Part shown: one piece after another, positions 1 through 8,036 of the stretch
Numbering within the stretch: the first letter of the stretch is position 1
Layout: every line of letters starts with the position of its first letter
From: JAJDUF01 sp965238265
GTDB lineage: Bacteria > Chloroflexota > UBA11872 > UBA12225 > JAJDUF01
DNA length: 64,000 bases
Direction: 5' to 3'
NCBI GenBank assembly: GCA_965238265.1
Contig: OZ250185.1
Coordinates: forward strand, 1,364,001-1,428,000
Notes under the pieces: generated by a model
What the model was told of the DNA's origin: nothing
Database searches by the model: none
Seen by the model: only the letters and a program-made list of their open reading frames with translations
Made by a program: the position numbers and the translations under genes

Positions 1-2
1 AT

Positions 3-854
3 AAGGATGAGATCGCGCTCATCGTCAAGCGCATTGATCCCGATGGCCGACTTGCTGTCTCGCGTGTGGGTGGCATCCATCCCTTCAAGGTCGGTGAGGG
101 GCCGGTAGACATCCTGGCGGACGACGGGAGTATTGTGCCGGCCTTCCTCGGCTTTGGGGCCGTACACGTCTCGGAGGAGTCGTCCATCCAGCAGGTCAAG
201 TCCGGTCGTCGCGCCGCGCAGTGGTCCGATGCCGTGGTAGACGCCAAGCTCACCAGGGCAGAGCTGCACGCGCGCGGCGTCCACGTCGGCTCGCGCATTG
301 CGCTGGAGCGCGCTCGCAAGTCTCCCCGTGTGCTGCAAGACTACGTTGGCGCCCACGCGCTCGACGATAAGGGAGCGGTCGCCCTGTTGCTGCTGCTCGC
401 CGAGTCGCTCGCGGCGGAGCCGCCGCCCCAGGATGTCTACTTCCTGCTGACGAGCGGGGAGGAAGTCGAGAGCGGCGCAGCGGTGTACGGCTCGCGCGAG
501 CTACCGGGCAATACACTGGTAGCCGTCGAGGTGGCCCCGGTGATGCCCGAATACGATCTCCACAACGACGCGCGGCCGGTGGTGATTTGGGCCGACAGCC
601 GGGGGCCATACGACATGGCTCTGACGACCGGCATCGTGGGCGCCGCACGCGACCGGGGCATCGAGGTCCAAGAGGCGGTGTTAGCCTCCTTCGGTTCGGA
701 TGCCGCGCTGGCCCGCCGGACGGGAGCGGTGGCACGCAGCGCCTGCGTGGGCTTCCCCACCGAGAACACCCACGGCTACGAGGTCGCGCACCTGGGCGGC
801 ATGCTCAACTGCGGCCGGCTCCTCGAAGCGCTGGTCCGAGGCTGGCCCCGGTGA
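3..854 (+). CDS. M42-family aminopeptidase/endoglucanase-like metallopeptidase, 5' end outside window
   Basis: The reading frame is open from the first bases of the window (K-D-E-I-A-L), so the start lies upstream and only the C-terminal part is present. Visible M42 features are the DEIAL motif near the left edge, the metal-binding stretch ALDDKGA, the catalytic glutamate pair in TSGEEVESG, the D-D-rich segment GSDAALA, and the C-terminal THGYE motif whose histidine is a usual metal ligand. M42 enzymes are cytoplasmic dinuclear-metal aminopeptidases that form large tetrahedral shells. It reads toward the isomerase-like gene 211 bases downstream, with a repeat-filled gap between, so it is probably not co-transcribed. 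The family call is confident; the substrate is unknown. Confidence 0.85.
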   Translation, partial: KDEIALIVKRIDPDGRLAVSRVGGIHPFKVGEGPVDILADDGSIVPAFLGFGAVHVSEESSIQQVKSGRRAAQWSDAVVDAKLTRAELHARGVHVGSRIALERARKSPRVLQDYVGAHALDDKGAVALLLLLAESLAAEPPPQDVYFLLTSGEEVESGAAVYGSRELPGNTLVAVEVAPVMPEYDLHNDARPVVIWADSRGPYDMALTTGIVGAARDRGIEVQEAVLASFGSDAALARRTGAVARSACVGFPTENTHGYEVAHLGGMLNCGRLLEALVRGWPR

Positions 855-896
855 GAGGCATGGTACCCTAGGGCGTGTCTGCAAGGTACCGGTTGG

Positions 897-1050
897 CCGG
901 GGGCCTCGACCCCTACCCCCTCCCTGCAGGAAAGGGGCTAGAGGTTGCCGTGTGGCCCCCTGCTCTGGAGGGGAGGGGCCGGGGGTTAGGTGCGATAGCG
1001 GCCCCCCTACACGCCCCTGGGGCCGGGTCAGCCCCCTTGCGCTGCACAGG
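897..1050. repeat. G/C-rich dispersed repeat (CCCCTCCC...GGGGCCGGGGG type)
   Basis: The gap between the peptidase and the isomerase holds C-rich then G-rich runs (CCCCTACCCCCTCCC, then GGGGAGGGGCCGGGGG) that can fold back. The same family recurs near 6375-6515, 19384-19433, 21310-21347, 34003-34050, 36412-36436, 36781-36875 and 41525-41566. No gene is seen here. Confidence 0.6.
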
Positions 1051-1065
1051 ACGATGAGGAGCACG

Positions 1066-2016
1066 ATGGCTACGAACGGTCAGGCTGGCTACCGCTTCAA
1101 GATCGGGATGCGGCTGATGGAGCTGGGGCTGGATTCGTTTGACGACATGCTCGCCACCGCGCAAGACGTCGGCGTGGAGTCCGTCTGGTTCAATCGGCTG
1201 CCGGACGTGGAGCGCATGGCCGCGCTGTCGGACGCGGAATGGGATCAAATCGCTGCACACGTCGCGCGGTACGGGCTGAAGATTTCCGTCATCAGCCCGG
1301 AGATTCCCTTCAAGCAGCTGCACCTGACCGAGCTAGGGCTAGAGAATCCGCAAGATCACCCCGTCTACCGGCAGCATCTCGACGATCTGGTGCGGACGAT
1401 GCAAGTCGCTGCCCGGCTGGACATCGGTGCGGTGAACCTCCACTCCTTTGCCTGGCCCGGCGAGTACTCGGCGGGCAAACCCACCTGGCCGATGCGCTGG
1501 CTCACCGGCGGCGGCGTCATCGCTGACATTGATATGGAGAAGCTCGTCAAGGCGCTATCGCCGGCCGTGGCGGCGGCGGAGTATTACAAGGTGGACCTCG
1601 TCTTCTCGCAGGAGCCTTGGATCTACACGAACACCACCACCAACTTCCGCCGCGTCGCCGAACGGCTCGGCTCGCAGCGGGTCAAGGTGATGTGGACCCC
1701 TTCGGACAACTTCAACTCCGGTGAGCGTCACGTCGAGACCGCCGGTTTCCACAACGTGCGACCCTATCTCCATTCGTTCCACCTCAAGAACGTCCACGTC
1801 ATTGACGGCGTACACCTGAAATTCGAGTACCGCTCGCTGGCCACCGGTGACGTGGACTACATGACGATCCTTCGCCAACTGCGGGACTATCGCTGCGACG
1901 CGGTACTCGCGCTGGCGACGCACTTCCGCCCCCCTGGCGGCACGCACGTAGATGCGATGCGCCGCAATGCTGCCGAGCTACGGGCGATGATCGCGCAGGT
2001 CGAGGCCGAGGGTTGA
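1066..2016 (+). CDS. Sugar phosphate isomerase/epimerase-like TIM-barrel protein
   Basis: This 316-residue protein has the look of the xylose-isomerase-like TIM barrel (AP endonuclease 2 superfamily; IolE/IolI relatives). Strand ends carry the expected metal-ligand-type residues: VNLHSF, SQEPWIY, MWTPSDN, HSFHLKN and a C-terminal ATHFRPPGG. The frame is open far upstream, but ATG 1066 is chosen because AGGAG lies 4 bases before it; ATG 1054 is a weaker alternative. A MocA-type oxidoreductase follows 91 bases downstream on the same strand. That pairing is typical of inositol or sugar-acid catabolism, where the two act on the same polyol or keto-sugar. The exact substrate cannot be read from sequence. 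A second, distant member lies at 46233-46994. Confidence 0.8.
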   Translation: MATNGQAGYRFKIGMRLMELGLDSFDDMLATAQDVGVESVWFNRLPDVERMAALSDAEWDQIAAHVARYGLKISVISPEIPFKQLHLTELGLENPQDHPVYRQHLDDLVRTMQVAARLDIGAVNLHSFAWPGEYSAGKPTWPMRWLTGGGVIADIDMEKLVKALSPAVAAAEYYKVDLVFSQEPWIYTNTTTNFRRVAERLGSQRVKVMWTPSDNFNSGERHVETAGFHNVRPYLHSFHLKNVHVIDGVHLKFEYRSLATGDVDYMTILRQLRDYRCDAVLALATHFRPPGGTHVDAMRRNAAELRAMIAQVEAEG

Positions 2017-2042
2017 GCCGCCGGGGATATGTGGGCCGAGTC

Positions 2043-2100
2043 GTAGGGGCGTCCCTTGTGGGCGCCCTGGATTCCGGCCTACACCGGAATGACGGGAGGG
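2043..2100. repeat. Composite short repeat: GTAGGGGCGTCCCTTGTGGG unit plus GGATTCC/GGAATGAC palindrome
   Basis: A unit beginning GTAGGGGCGTCCCTTGTGGG (also near 36737, a variant at 3828, inverted near 41700) runs into the palindromic GGATTCC...GGAATGAC repeat. The repeat ends in GGGAGGGG, which appears to serve as the ribosome-binding site of the oxidoreductase at 2108. Confidence 0.65.
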
Positions 2101-2107
2101 GCTGGAG

Positions 2108-3103
2108 ATGTCTCGCTTGCGAGTCGCAGTCGTGGGCTGCGGGCCGAATGGGCGCCGGGGATACATGGCACACTTGCAGACCTTTGACGACGTAGAGCTA
2201 GTGGCCGTGTGCGATCCGCTGCCGGCCGCGCGCGATGGCGCCGGCGACGAGTTTGGCGTGTCCCGTCGCTATGCCGACGTGGACGAGCTGCTCGATAGCG
2301 AGACACTCGATGCCATATTTGTCATAACTCCGGCCCACCTCAACGCCTCGGTGGCGCTGCGCTGCCTGGAACGCGGCGTCAATACCGAGGTGACGAAGCC
2401 GCCGGGGTTGCGTGTGGCCGAGACGCAAGCGTTACGCGCGGCGGCCACCCGGACGGACGCGAAGGCGATGGTGAGCTGGAGCTATCGCTTCCATCCGCTC
2501 GTCAATCGGGCGCTGGCGCTGGTCAGGGAGCGTGGCCCGGTGGTCCAAGTCGTCGGAGAGTTCCACAAGAGCATGAGCAGCTTTGCCTCTCGCGGTGCCC
2601 TGGCGACCTCGCCGGGGCGGGTACCCTTTCCCGAAATCCTCCTGGATAACATGCTGATGGAGTCGCCGATCCACTCGATAGACCTGCTCCGGGTGTTTGC
2701 CAGCTCCGAGGTGGCGGAGGTGCATAGCGTGGTGCGCCGCGCCTGCTCCCCCTACAAGGACGTGCATGGCGCCCTGATCCTCTTCGAGAATGGCTGTCTC
2801 GGACACCTGATCGCCAACTACACGACCGACTCGCGCTTGCAGCGCTATGAGATTCATGGGCGCGACATCTCGGCGTACTTGGAAGGCATCAACCAGGGGA
2901 CCGTATTCTGCGACGGGGAGCAGCACGAGCTACGCGAGCTGGGCACGGGAGGGCGGCGCGAGGACATCCGCTACTTTCTGGACTGCATCAAAGAGGACCG
3001 GCCGATCTCGCTGCCCGCAGCCAACCTCGACGAGGCCATCAAGACGATGGAGCTGGCGGAAGCCATCATGGCAGGACTACGCGAAGACCGGCCACCGGCC
3101 TGA
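2108..3103 (+). CDS. Gfo/Idh/MocA-family NAD(P)-dependent oxidoreductase
   Basis: This 331-residue protein starts with the dinucleotide-binding Rossmann signature VAVVGCGPNG, followed by VAVCDP and the ITPAHLN strand. The family's EKP motif reads V-T-K-P-P, so the usual glutamate is a threonine while the lysine is kept. The C-terminal substrate domain includes GEFHKS, ESPIHSID and HGRDISAYLEG. ATG 2108 follows GGGAGGGG by about seven bases. It is strikingly similar throughout to the gene at 41766-42716 (shared AHLN, KPPGL, EFHKS, IHGRDISAYLEG, CIKEDRP), so the two are paralogues. These enzymes oxidise or reduce sugar and polyol hydroxyls in the cytoplasm. Its neighbour is an isomerase-like protein, suggesting one catabolic route. 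Confidence 0.88.
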   Translation: MSRLRVAVVGCGPNGRRGYMAHLQTFDDVELVAVCDPLPAARDGAGDEFGVSRRYADVDELLDSETLDAIFVITPAHLNASVALRCLERGVNTEVTKPPGLRVAETQALRAAATRTDAKAMVSWSYRFHPLVNRALALVRERGPVVQVVGEFHKSMSSFASRGALATSPGRVPFPEILLDNMLMESPIHSIDLLRVFASSEVAEVHSVVRRACSPYKDVHGALILFENGCLGHLIANYTTDSRLQRYEIHGRDISAYLEGINQGTVFCDGEQHELRELGTGGRREDIRYFLDCIKEDRPISLPAANLDEAIKTMELAEAIMAGLREDRPPA

Positions 3104-3141
3104 GCACCTATGGTGAGTCACCGGGCTAGGCGAGGAGGATG

Positions 3142-3738
3142 ATGCTTCGGCAGCTGCGGGTTGTTGCCATCTGGGGCCTCGGTCTGTTGGCGGCGTTCTT
3201 TCTGGTCAGTCTCGTCCAGGGTCTAGGCGGAAATGGCCAGTCACAGGCTGTGGCACCCGTCAGCGACGAGGGCAGCGTCGCCCCGGCATTGCCGGTGGCA
3301 GCCGTACCCGCGCCGACCCGCGTTCTCGGGGCTGCCAGGCCGACACCGACGCCGCCCTTGAGCTACGACGAGGCGCGGCAGCGACTGCGTGCGTTCGCAG
3401 CCATGCTCAAGCATGACAACGTGGTCAGCGGCTCCACGCCGGACCGGGAAAGGACGGTCGTGCTGCTGGAAGGCATCGAGGCCCTGAGCGTGGAGCTGGA
3501 CCAGTTGCGCTCGGCGCTTGACGACCGGTCCGGGGCAAGTGACCGGTTCGCGCGGGTCCACCGGGACATAGTCATCATGGCCGGGGTAGTAGGGGCATTC
3601 CTGCCCCTCTATGAGGCCAGCCACGATCGGTACACGGCGCTCGTGGGCCACCTCCAGATGCTCTACGGCTCGATGACCGCCTTGCAGGGGGTGCTGCGCT
3701 TCGAGCAGCAACTCCGGCAGAGCACGCCTCAATCCTGA
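3142..3738 (+). CDS. Hypothetical membrane-anchored protein with proline-rich linker and helical domain
   Basis: No family is recognised. The protein (198 residues) begins with a short basic stretch and one hydrophobic segment (roughly residues 6-26), consistent with an uncleaved signal anchor. It continues with a Pro/Ala/Val-rich linker to about residue 75, and ends in a charged helical domain likely to be extracytoplasmic. GAGGAGG ends directly before a pair of ATGs (3139 and 3142); the second gives the more usable spacing and is chosen. The gene follows the oxidoreductase by 38 bases on the same strand and may share its transcript. Codon use matches its neighbours. The function is unknown. 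Confidence 0.6.
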   Translation: MLRQLRVVAIWGLGLLAAFFLVSLVQGLGGNGQSQAVAPVSDEGSVAPALPVAAVPAPTRVLGAARPTPTPPLSYDEARQRLRAFAAMLKHDNVVSGSTPDRERTVVLLEGIEALSVELDQLRSALDDRSGASDRFARVHRDIVIMAGVVGAFLPLYEASHDRYTALVGHLQMLYGSMTALQGVLRFEQQLRQSTPQS

Positions 3739-3794
3739 CGCGCTCGGTCGCGCTGCTCCCCTTTCGCCGCCGTGACGAGACGAGGGCCAGGACC

Positions 3795-3900
3795 GTCATT
3801 GCGGCGCAAGCCGCAATCCAGCGCCATAGGGGCGTCTCTTATGGGTGCCCTGAACCGGCCTCTAGCGCACTCCTGGATTCCCGCGAAAGCGGGAATGACC
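3795..3900. repeat. Three adjacent short palindromic repeats
   Basis: 3795-3820 is GTCATT + GCGGC...GCCGC + AATCCA, and an identical 26-base copy lies at 36355-36380. It is followed by the TAGGGGCGTCTCTTATGGG unit and by the GGATTCCCGCG/CGCGGGAATGAC palindrome at 3873-3900. The cluster separates two convergent genes. Confidence 0.75.
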
Positions 3901-3909
3901 GGGGAACTG

Positions 3910-5055
3910 TCAAGAGCGTCTGGTCAGAATCTCGCCGAGGCGGTCCGCGATGACCACCTCCTCGCCCTCCATCAGCGTTTGGGGGTTGACGTAAATACCA
4001 TCGTCCCCCTCAGGCGACAGCTCAATTGCCGGCTCGCCGTCCTTCAGCTGATCCACGATCTGATCGCGGCTTTGCCCCAACACCGCTGAATCGAAGCGCA
4101 GCAACGCCCGCGGCAGCGGTTGCCCCGCCTCGCTGGCCGTCTCGACTCGCGCCGTGACCCCCGGCCGACCGGCGAGCCGCTCGGCGACGGTAGTGACCTG
4201 CGCCTCGAAACGGTCCGTCATGGCCGCGTGGTCCAGGCCCAGATACCACTCGACGGCGGCCAGACAGCCGCACAACTCTTCTTTCCCGACCTTCATAGGG
4301 CGGCCGATGGCCTGGTTGGGGTTGCCCTGTACGGCACAGGCCTTAATCAGGTCGGACCGTCCGAGCACCAGCCCGGTAGCCTGCGGTCCGCAGAGGCCTT
4401 TCCCGCCGCTGAAGATCACGAGGTCGGCGCCTTCCTGGGTGAAGCGCCAGAGGTTCTCCGCTGGCGGGAGCTGCGCCGCGGCGTCAACGATGACCGGCAC
4501 GCCGCGCGCGTGGGCGGCCGCGACCACCTCCACGAGGGGCAGCCCGCCGCTGTGATCCTCCCCGCGCGCGAAGTACAGCACCGCTGCCGTGCGCTCCGAA
4601 AGCGCCTGCTCCAGCTCGCGGCGTACCGTGGGGAAGTCGGCGGGTGAGGACTGCTCCGGGCCAATCTCGATCATGTCCACGCCTACCTGGCGCACGGCGT
4701 AGTCGTAGCCGCTGCGCTGGCAACGCTGGAAGATGACCTCACAGCGCGCGTCGGGTACCCGTTGCGGGTGCGGGAGGGCCGCGATGAGGTCCGGGTCGGT
4801 GCCGGCGACGCAGGCCGCTGTTGCCAGCGTCAGGCCGGCAGCGGCGCCGCTGGAGACGTAAGCCGCCTCGTTGTGGGTCAGCGCGGCAATGCGCCGGCCC
4901 ACCGCCGCTTGTAGGTCTTCCAAGTTGACGAACTGCCGTGACGCTTCGATCATCGCCGCCACCACCGGCGGGGGCATGAGCGAGCCGCCGAGGCGGGTCA
5001 CTGTGGCGTAGCCATTAATCACCGGGCGTAGGCCAAGTTCCTCGTAGATCCCCAT
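3910..5055 (-). CDS. SelA/DgaE-like PLP-dependent lyase or aminotransferase
   Basis: This 381-residue fold-type I PLP enzyme resembles the SelA-like family that includes D-glucosaminate-6-phosphate ammonia-lyase. Visible landmarks are the N-terminal LRPVINGYATVTRLGGS, the AYVSSGAAAG loop, the aspartate strand IVDAAAQLPP and the Schiff-base lysine in FSGGKGLCGPQ. True selenocysteine synthases are longer (about 460 residues) and differ at the N-terminus, so a tRNA role is not proposed. The ATG is preceded by AGAGGAAG. It lies downstream of the dipeptidase, sulfatase and propeller genes on the same strand. An amino-sugar or hydroxy-amino-acid ammonia-lyase is plausible, but the substrate is inference. 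Confidence 0.75.
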   Translation of the reverse strand: MGIYEELGLRPVINGYATVTRLGGSLMPPPVVAAMIEASRQFVNLEDLQAAVGRRIAALTHNEAAYVSSGAAAGLTLATAACVAGTDPDLIAALPHPQRVPDARCEVIFQRCQRSGYDYAVRQVGVDMIEIGPEQSSPADFPTVRRELEQALSERTAAVLYFARGEDHSGGLPLVEVVAAAHARGVPVIVDAAAQLPPAENLWRFTQEGADLVIFSGGKGLCGPQATGLVLGRSDLIKACAVQGNPNQAIGRPMKVGKEELCGCLAAVEWYLGLDHAAMTDRFEAQVTTVAERLAGRPGVTARVETASEAGQPLPRALLRFDSAVLGQSRDQIVDQLKDGEPAIELSPEGDDGIYVNPQTLMEGEEVVIADRLGEILTRRS

Positions 5056-5187
5056 CGGACTTCCTCTCGTGTGCGTCGTATACGCAGCGGCCGGAAACGG
5101 ACTCCCTTACAATACCAGTGCCTACCGGGCCTCCAACGCGCTGGCGGGGGTGAGGAGCGACGGACGATGAACGCTCCCCAGCGTCTC

Positions 5188-6351
5188 CTACTGCGGAAGC
5201 CACTGCTCGTAAAACCGCTGCCAGTTGCGGAACATGATCCGCTCGATGTCTTCTTGGGAGTAGCCCCGCCGGTCCAGGACGGCGGCGAGCTTCTGGTAGT
5301 CGGCCACGGTGTCTATCTCGTAGGGCGCACCGTCCCGGCCGCCCTGGCCGTCCGTGTCGCCGCCGATGGCGCTGTGACGAGCGTTGCCGGCAAGCTGGCT
5401 GACGTGGTCAATGTGGTCCACCAAGTCGTCCAAGGTCACGGCCTCCCGCGGGAAAACCTCCCGCCGAGAGGGGATGTTTGCCCAGTCGGTGCCGCCCCGG
5501 TAGAGCATCCACGTGTCCATCGAGTGACCGATGACCCCGCCGCGCTCGATCAACCGGCGGAGGATGTCGTCGGGCTGTTGCCGCTCGCCCGGCGTGATGG
5601 CGCGGCAATTCTGGTGGCTGGCCATCACCGGGCCGCCGAACAGGTCCAGCGCCTCGCGCACCGACTGGTCGGACACGTGCGTTATGTCCAGTATGATCCC
5701 GAGGGTCTCCATCTCGCGCAGTAGGTCCTTGGCCGGTGGGAATAGCCCTCCCTCGGTGCCGGTGCCGGTGCCGTGGGAGTAGGTGCTGACGCCGTAGTGG
5801 GAGAGGTTGATAGCACGCAGGCCGGCCTCCCACCACTCGTGGACCTGCTCGGGCCACAGAATTGGGTCCGCTCCCTCCATGCCGAGGACGAAGCCGACCG
5901 GCAGCCCATCGTACTCTGACCGCCAGGGCTGCACCACCTTGTCCCCCATTTGATCGTGCAGCCCTGGCGTGTCACCCGTTGCCGCCGCCCACTCCTGCAC
6001 GTGGGCCGCGAATTGGCTGCCGGTGGTGAGGATGCGGGCCTCGCCGGCCGACACGAGCACGCGATAGTAAGCGAGCTGCGCCTGCGCGGCGGCGTAGGCG
6101 CCGTGGCCGGTGCGGTAGCCCCAGGTCGGACTGTGGGGCCGGCGTATCCGCGCTACGATCTTGACCAGCGCCGCGGTGATCCGGCCCTTCCGCATCTCCG
6201 GGAGCGACGCCATGGTCTCCTCATCGGGCCAGCCGTCAATCAGGCTCCGCCGCTCGGTCGCGCTGCGTACCTCCTCGATGGGGCGGGTCAGGTCGCGGTC
6301 GAGGTCCACGCCGCCATAGGCCATCGGGTAGTCGCCATCAATAATCAGCAT
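5188..6351 (-). CDS. Membrane dipeptidase (M19)-like protein with altered first metal motif
   Basis: This 387-residue renal-dipeptidase-family TIM barrel retains the bridging glutamate region (VLGMEGADP), INLSHYG, the histidine of ILDITHVSD and that of VMASHQNCR. The N-terminal metal motif, normally a D-G-H-x-D type sequence, reads IIDGDYPMA here, so the usual first histidine is absent. It may be a single-metal or inactive variant, or use another ligand. The frame extends to 6432, but that extension translates the dispersed repeat; ATG 6351 gives the expected N-terminus. It is transcribed with the sulfatase and the SelA-like gene (gaps 180 and 132 bases). It would hydrolyse dipeptides or beta-lactam-like amides if active. 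Confidence 0.8.
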   Translation of the reverse strand: MLIIDGDYPMAYGGVDLDRDLTRPIEEVRSATERRSLIDGWPDEETMASLPEMRKGRITAALVKIVARIRRPHSPTWGYRTGHGAYAAAQAQLAYYRVLVSAGEARILTTGSQFAAHVQEWAAATGDTPGLHDQMGDKVVQPWRSEYDGLPVGFVLGMEGADPILWPEQVHEWWEAGLRAINLSHYGVSTYSHGTGTGTEGGLFPPAKDLLREMETLGIILDITHVSDQSVREALDLFGGPVMASHQNCRAITPGERQQPDDILRRLIERGGVIGHSMDTWMLYRGGTDWANIPSRREVFPREAVTLDDLVDHIDHVSQLAGNARHSAIGGDTDGQGGRDGAPYEIDTVADYQKLAAVLDRRGYSQEDIERIMFRNWQRFYEQWLPQ

Positions 6352-6374
6352 CGCTATCCACCTGTTCCGGCCGG

Positions 6375-6515
6375 GACCTAACCCCCGGCCCCTTCCCTCG
6401 CCGGGAAGGGGAGTCTGTGCGGCGATCTGCAAGCCACCTTCCCTTCCGGCAAATGGTCCGCACGGCGACCTGTAGCCCCTTCCCTTCAGGGAGGGGGTTG
6501 GGGGTAGGTCCGGCC
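6375..6515. repeat. Two inverted copies of the CCCCCGGCCCCTTCCC repeat
   Basis: 6375-6414 (ACCTAACCCCCGGCCCC then TTCCC...GGGAAGGGG) and an inverted copy at 6472-6515 ending GGGGGTTGGGGGTAGGTCC fill most of the gap between the sulfatase and the dipeptidase. Each half is itself a hairpin. Confidence 0.75.
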
Positions 6516-6531
6516 TTCACCATCTACGTTC

Positions 6532-8001
6532 CTACGTGAGCGCCGGCAATGTCAGCGGATCGGCCGTCTCGCGCTGCCATTGGCGCAGGCGGCGATCCAG
6601 ATCGCGGACGACCGCTGCGTGCTCGGCGTCGGCGAAGGCATTATGCCGCTCCGCCGGGTCCGCTTGGAGATCATACAGCTCATGCTCGCCGCTGGCGTGG
6701 ACGTTCAGCTTCCAGGAGCCGCGGCGGATGGTGCGTACCTCCGAGCGCTCCGGCCGCACCGCCCCGGGTGCCAGCGGAGCGTGCGGGCCGGGCGTCGTCT
6801 CCAGTGCATCGTCTTGGAGACTACCGTTCCACTCGATGATGGTCCGGCCTTCCTCCGGGGCGGCGTCACCGGCCTGGAGCAACGGGACGAGGCTGCTCCC
6901 TTGCAGGTGGTCGGGCAACGGCTGACCGAGCAGGTCGAGCAACGTCGGGACCAAGTCCACGTGTCCGACCGGCGTCGCCAGCTGCTGTGGCGGCAAGCCG
7001 GGCACGCGGATGATGAACGGGATTTGCGCCGACGGCTCGTAGTGTACGCTCTTGTTCAGCAGTCGGTGCTCACCCATCATGTGGCCGTGATCGGAGGTGT
7101 AGACGACAATCGTGTCGTCGGCGAGGCCGAGTTCTTCGAGACGGTTCAAGATGCGGCCGACGTATTTGTCTACCAACGTACACAAGCCCCAGTAGCGGGC
7201 CTTCAGCTCCTTCCAGCCCCACTCATCGTTCGACTTGACCCAGTGGGGATGGCGAGCCATGTAGTCCCCCGCATAGGCGGCGCGCAGGCGCCGATACCGC
7301 AGCGGGACGCTCGCCTCCATCTGGCAGTACCAGGTGTCTGGCAACGTCATGTCTTCCGGTTTGTAGAGGCCATTCAGTGGCCCGTCGAAGGGCGCGTGCG
7401 GCTCCAGATAGTTCACCGAAAGGAAGAAGGACTGGTCACGATGGTTCTCCAGGAAGCGGAGGGCCGCGTCGGTCTGGAAGGCGGGCTTACCTACCTCCTC
7501 GGGTAGCGCCGCGGCGGTGTGGCGACCGAAGGTCAGGCCGTCCTGGTGCGGATCGGCGGGCGTGTAGCCACGCGCCTCCAGGAACCGGTGGTAGGAGCTA
7601 TAGCCTTCCTGGGCGTGGCTGCGGGCATAGCCTTCCTCGGTGCTCACCCAATGGTCGAAGCCGCGTTGGTGCCCAAGCTCGTTGCCCAAGTGCCACTTAC
7701 CGTTGTAGCCCGTGACATAGCCGGCCGGCCGAAGTAGCTCGGTAATCATCGGGATGCTGGGGTCGGGCACGAGGTTGTTGTCCACGACGCCGTGCGTGTG
7801 GGGATATACGCCGGTCAGCACGGTGGCACGGGCGGGGCTACAGACCGGCTGGGCGCAGTAGGCATGCCGGAAGTGCGCGCCGCGTTGCACGAGCCGCTCC
7901 AGATTCGGCATTTGGAGCCGGGGGTCCTTGCTGGGGCCGACAGTATCGGCCCGCTGCTGGTCGGTCCAGAGCAACAGCACGTTCTTGGGGCGGTCAGCCA
8001 T
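6532..8001 (-). CDS. Type I sulfatase (Cys-type, formylglycine-dependent)
   Basis: This 489-residue alkaline-phosphatase-superfamily sulfatase hydrolyses sulfate esters. The N-terminal metal site is VLLLWTDQQRADT. The maturation motif is C-S-P-A-R with Cys54 as the residue converted to formylglycine, followed by ATVLTG. Later landmarks are YNGKWHLG, VYTSDHGHMMGEH (metal-binding D/H) and the C-terminal RRGSWKLNVHASGEHELYDL. No signal peptide is visible, so it is probably cytoplasmic. It sits between the propeller protein (35-base gap) and the dipeptidase on one strand. Activation would need a formylglycine-generating enzyme, and an anaerobic-type maturase is encoded at 36889-38250. A sulfated carbohydrate is the likely substrate, inferred from the sugar-catabolic context. 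Confidence 0.92.
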   Translation of the reverse strand: MADRPKNVLLLWTDQQRADTVGPSKDPRLQMPNLERLVQRGAHFRHAYCAQPVCSPARATVLTGVYPHTHGVVDNNLVPDPSIPMITELLRPAGYVTGYNGKWHLGNELGHQRGFDHWVSTEEGYARSHAQEGYSSYHRFLEARGYTPADPHQDGLTFGRHTAAALPEEVGKPAFQTDAALRFLENHRDQSFFLSVNYLEPHAPFDGPLNGLYKPEDMTLPDTWYCQMEASVPLRYRRLRAAYAGDYMARHPHWVKSNDEWGWKELKARYWGLCTLVDKYVGRILNRLEELGLADDTIVVYTSDHGHMMGEHRLLNKSVHYEPSAQIPFIIRVPGLPPQQLATPVGHVDLVPTLLDLLGQPLPDHLQGSSLVPLLQAGDAAPEEGRTIIEWNGSLQDDALETTPGPHAPLAPGAVRPERSEVRTIRRGSWKLNVHASGEHELYDLQADPAERHNAFADAEHAAVVRDLDRRLRQWQRETADPLTLPALT

Positions 8002-8036
8002 TCCGTCCTCCTTGCAGCCGCAATGCCGGCGCCCAC

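Noticed and set aside
3910..5055. Selenocysteine synthase (SelA) as support for selenoprotein synthesis
   Set aside because: The protein is too short and its N-terminus matches SelA-like catabolic lyases, so it is not evidence of selenocysteine machinery.
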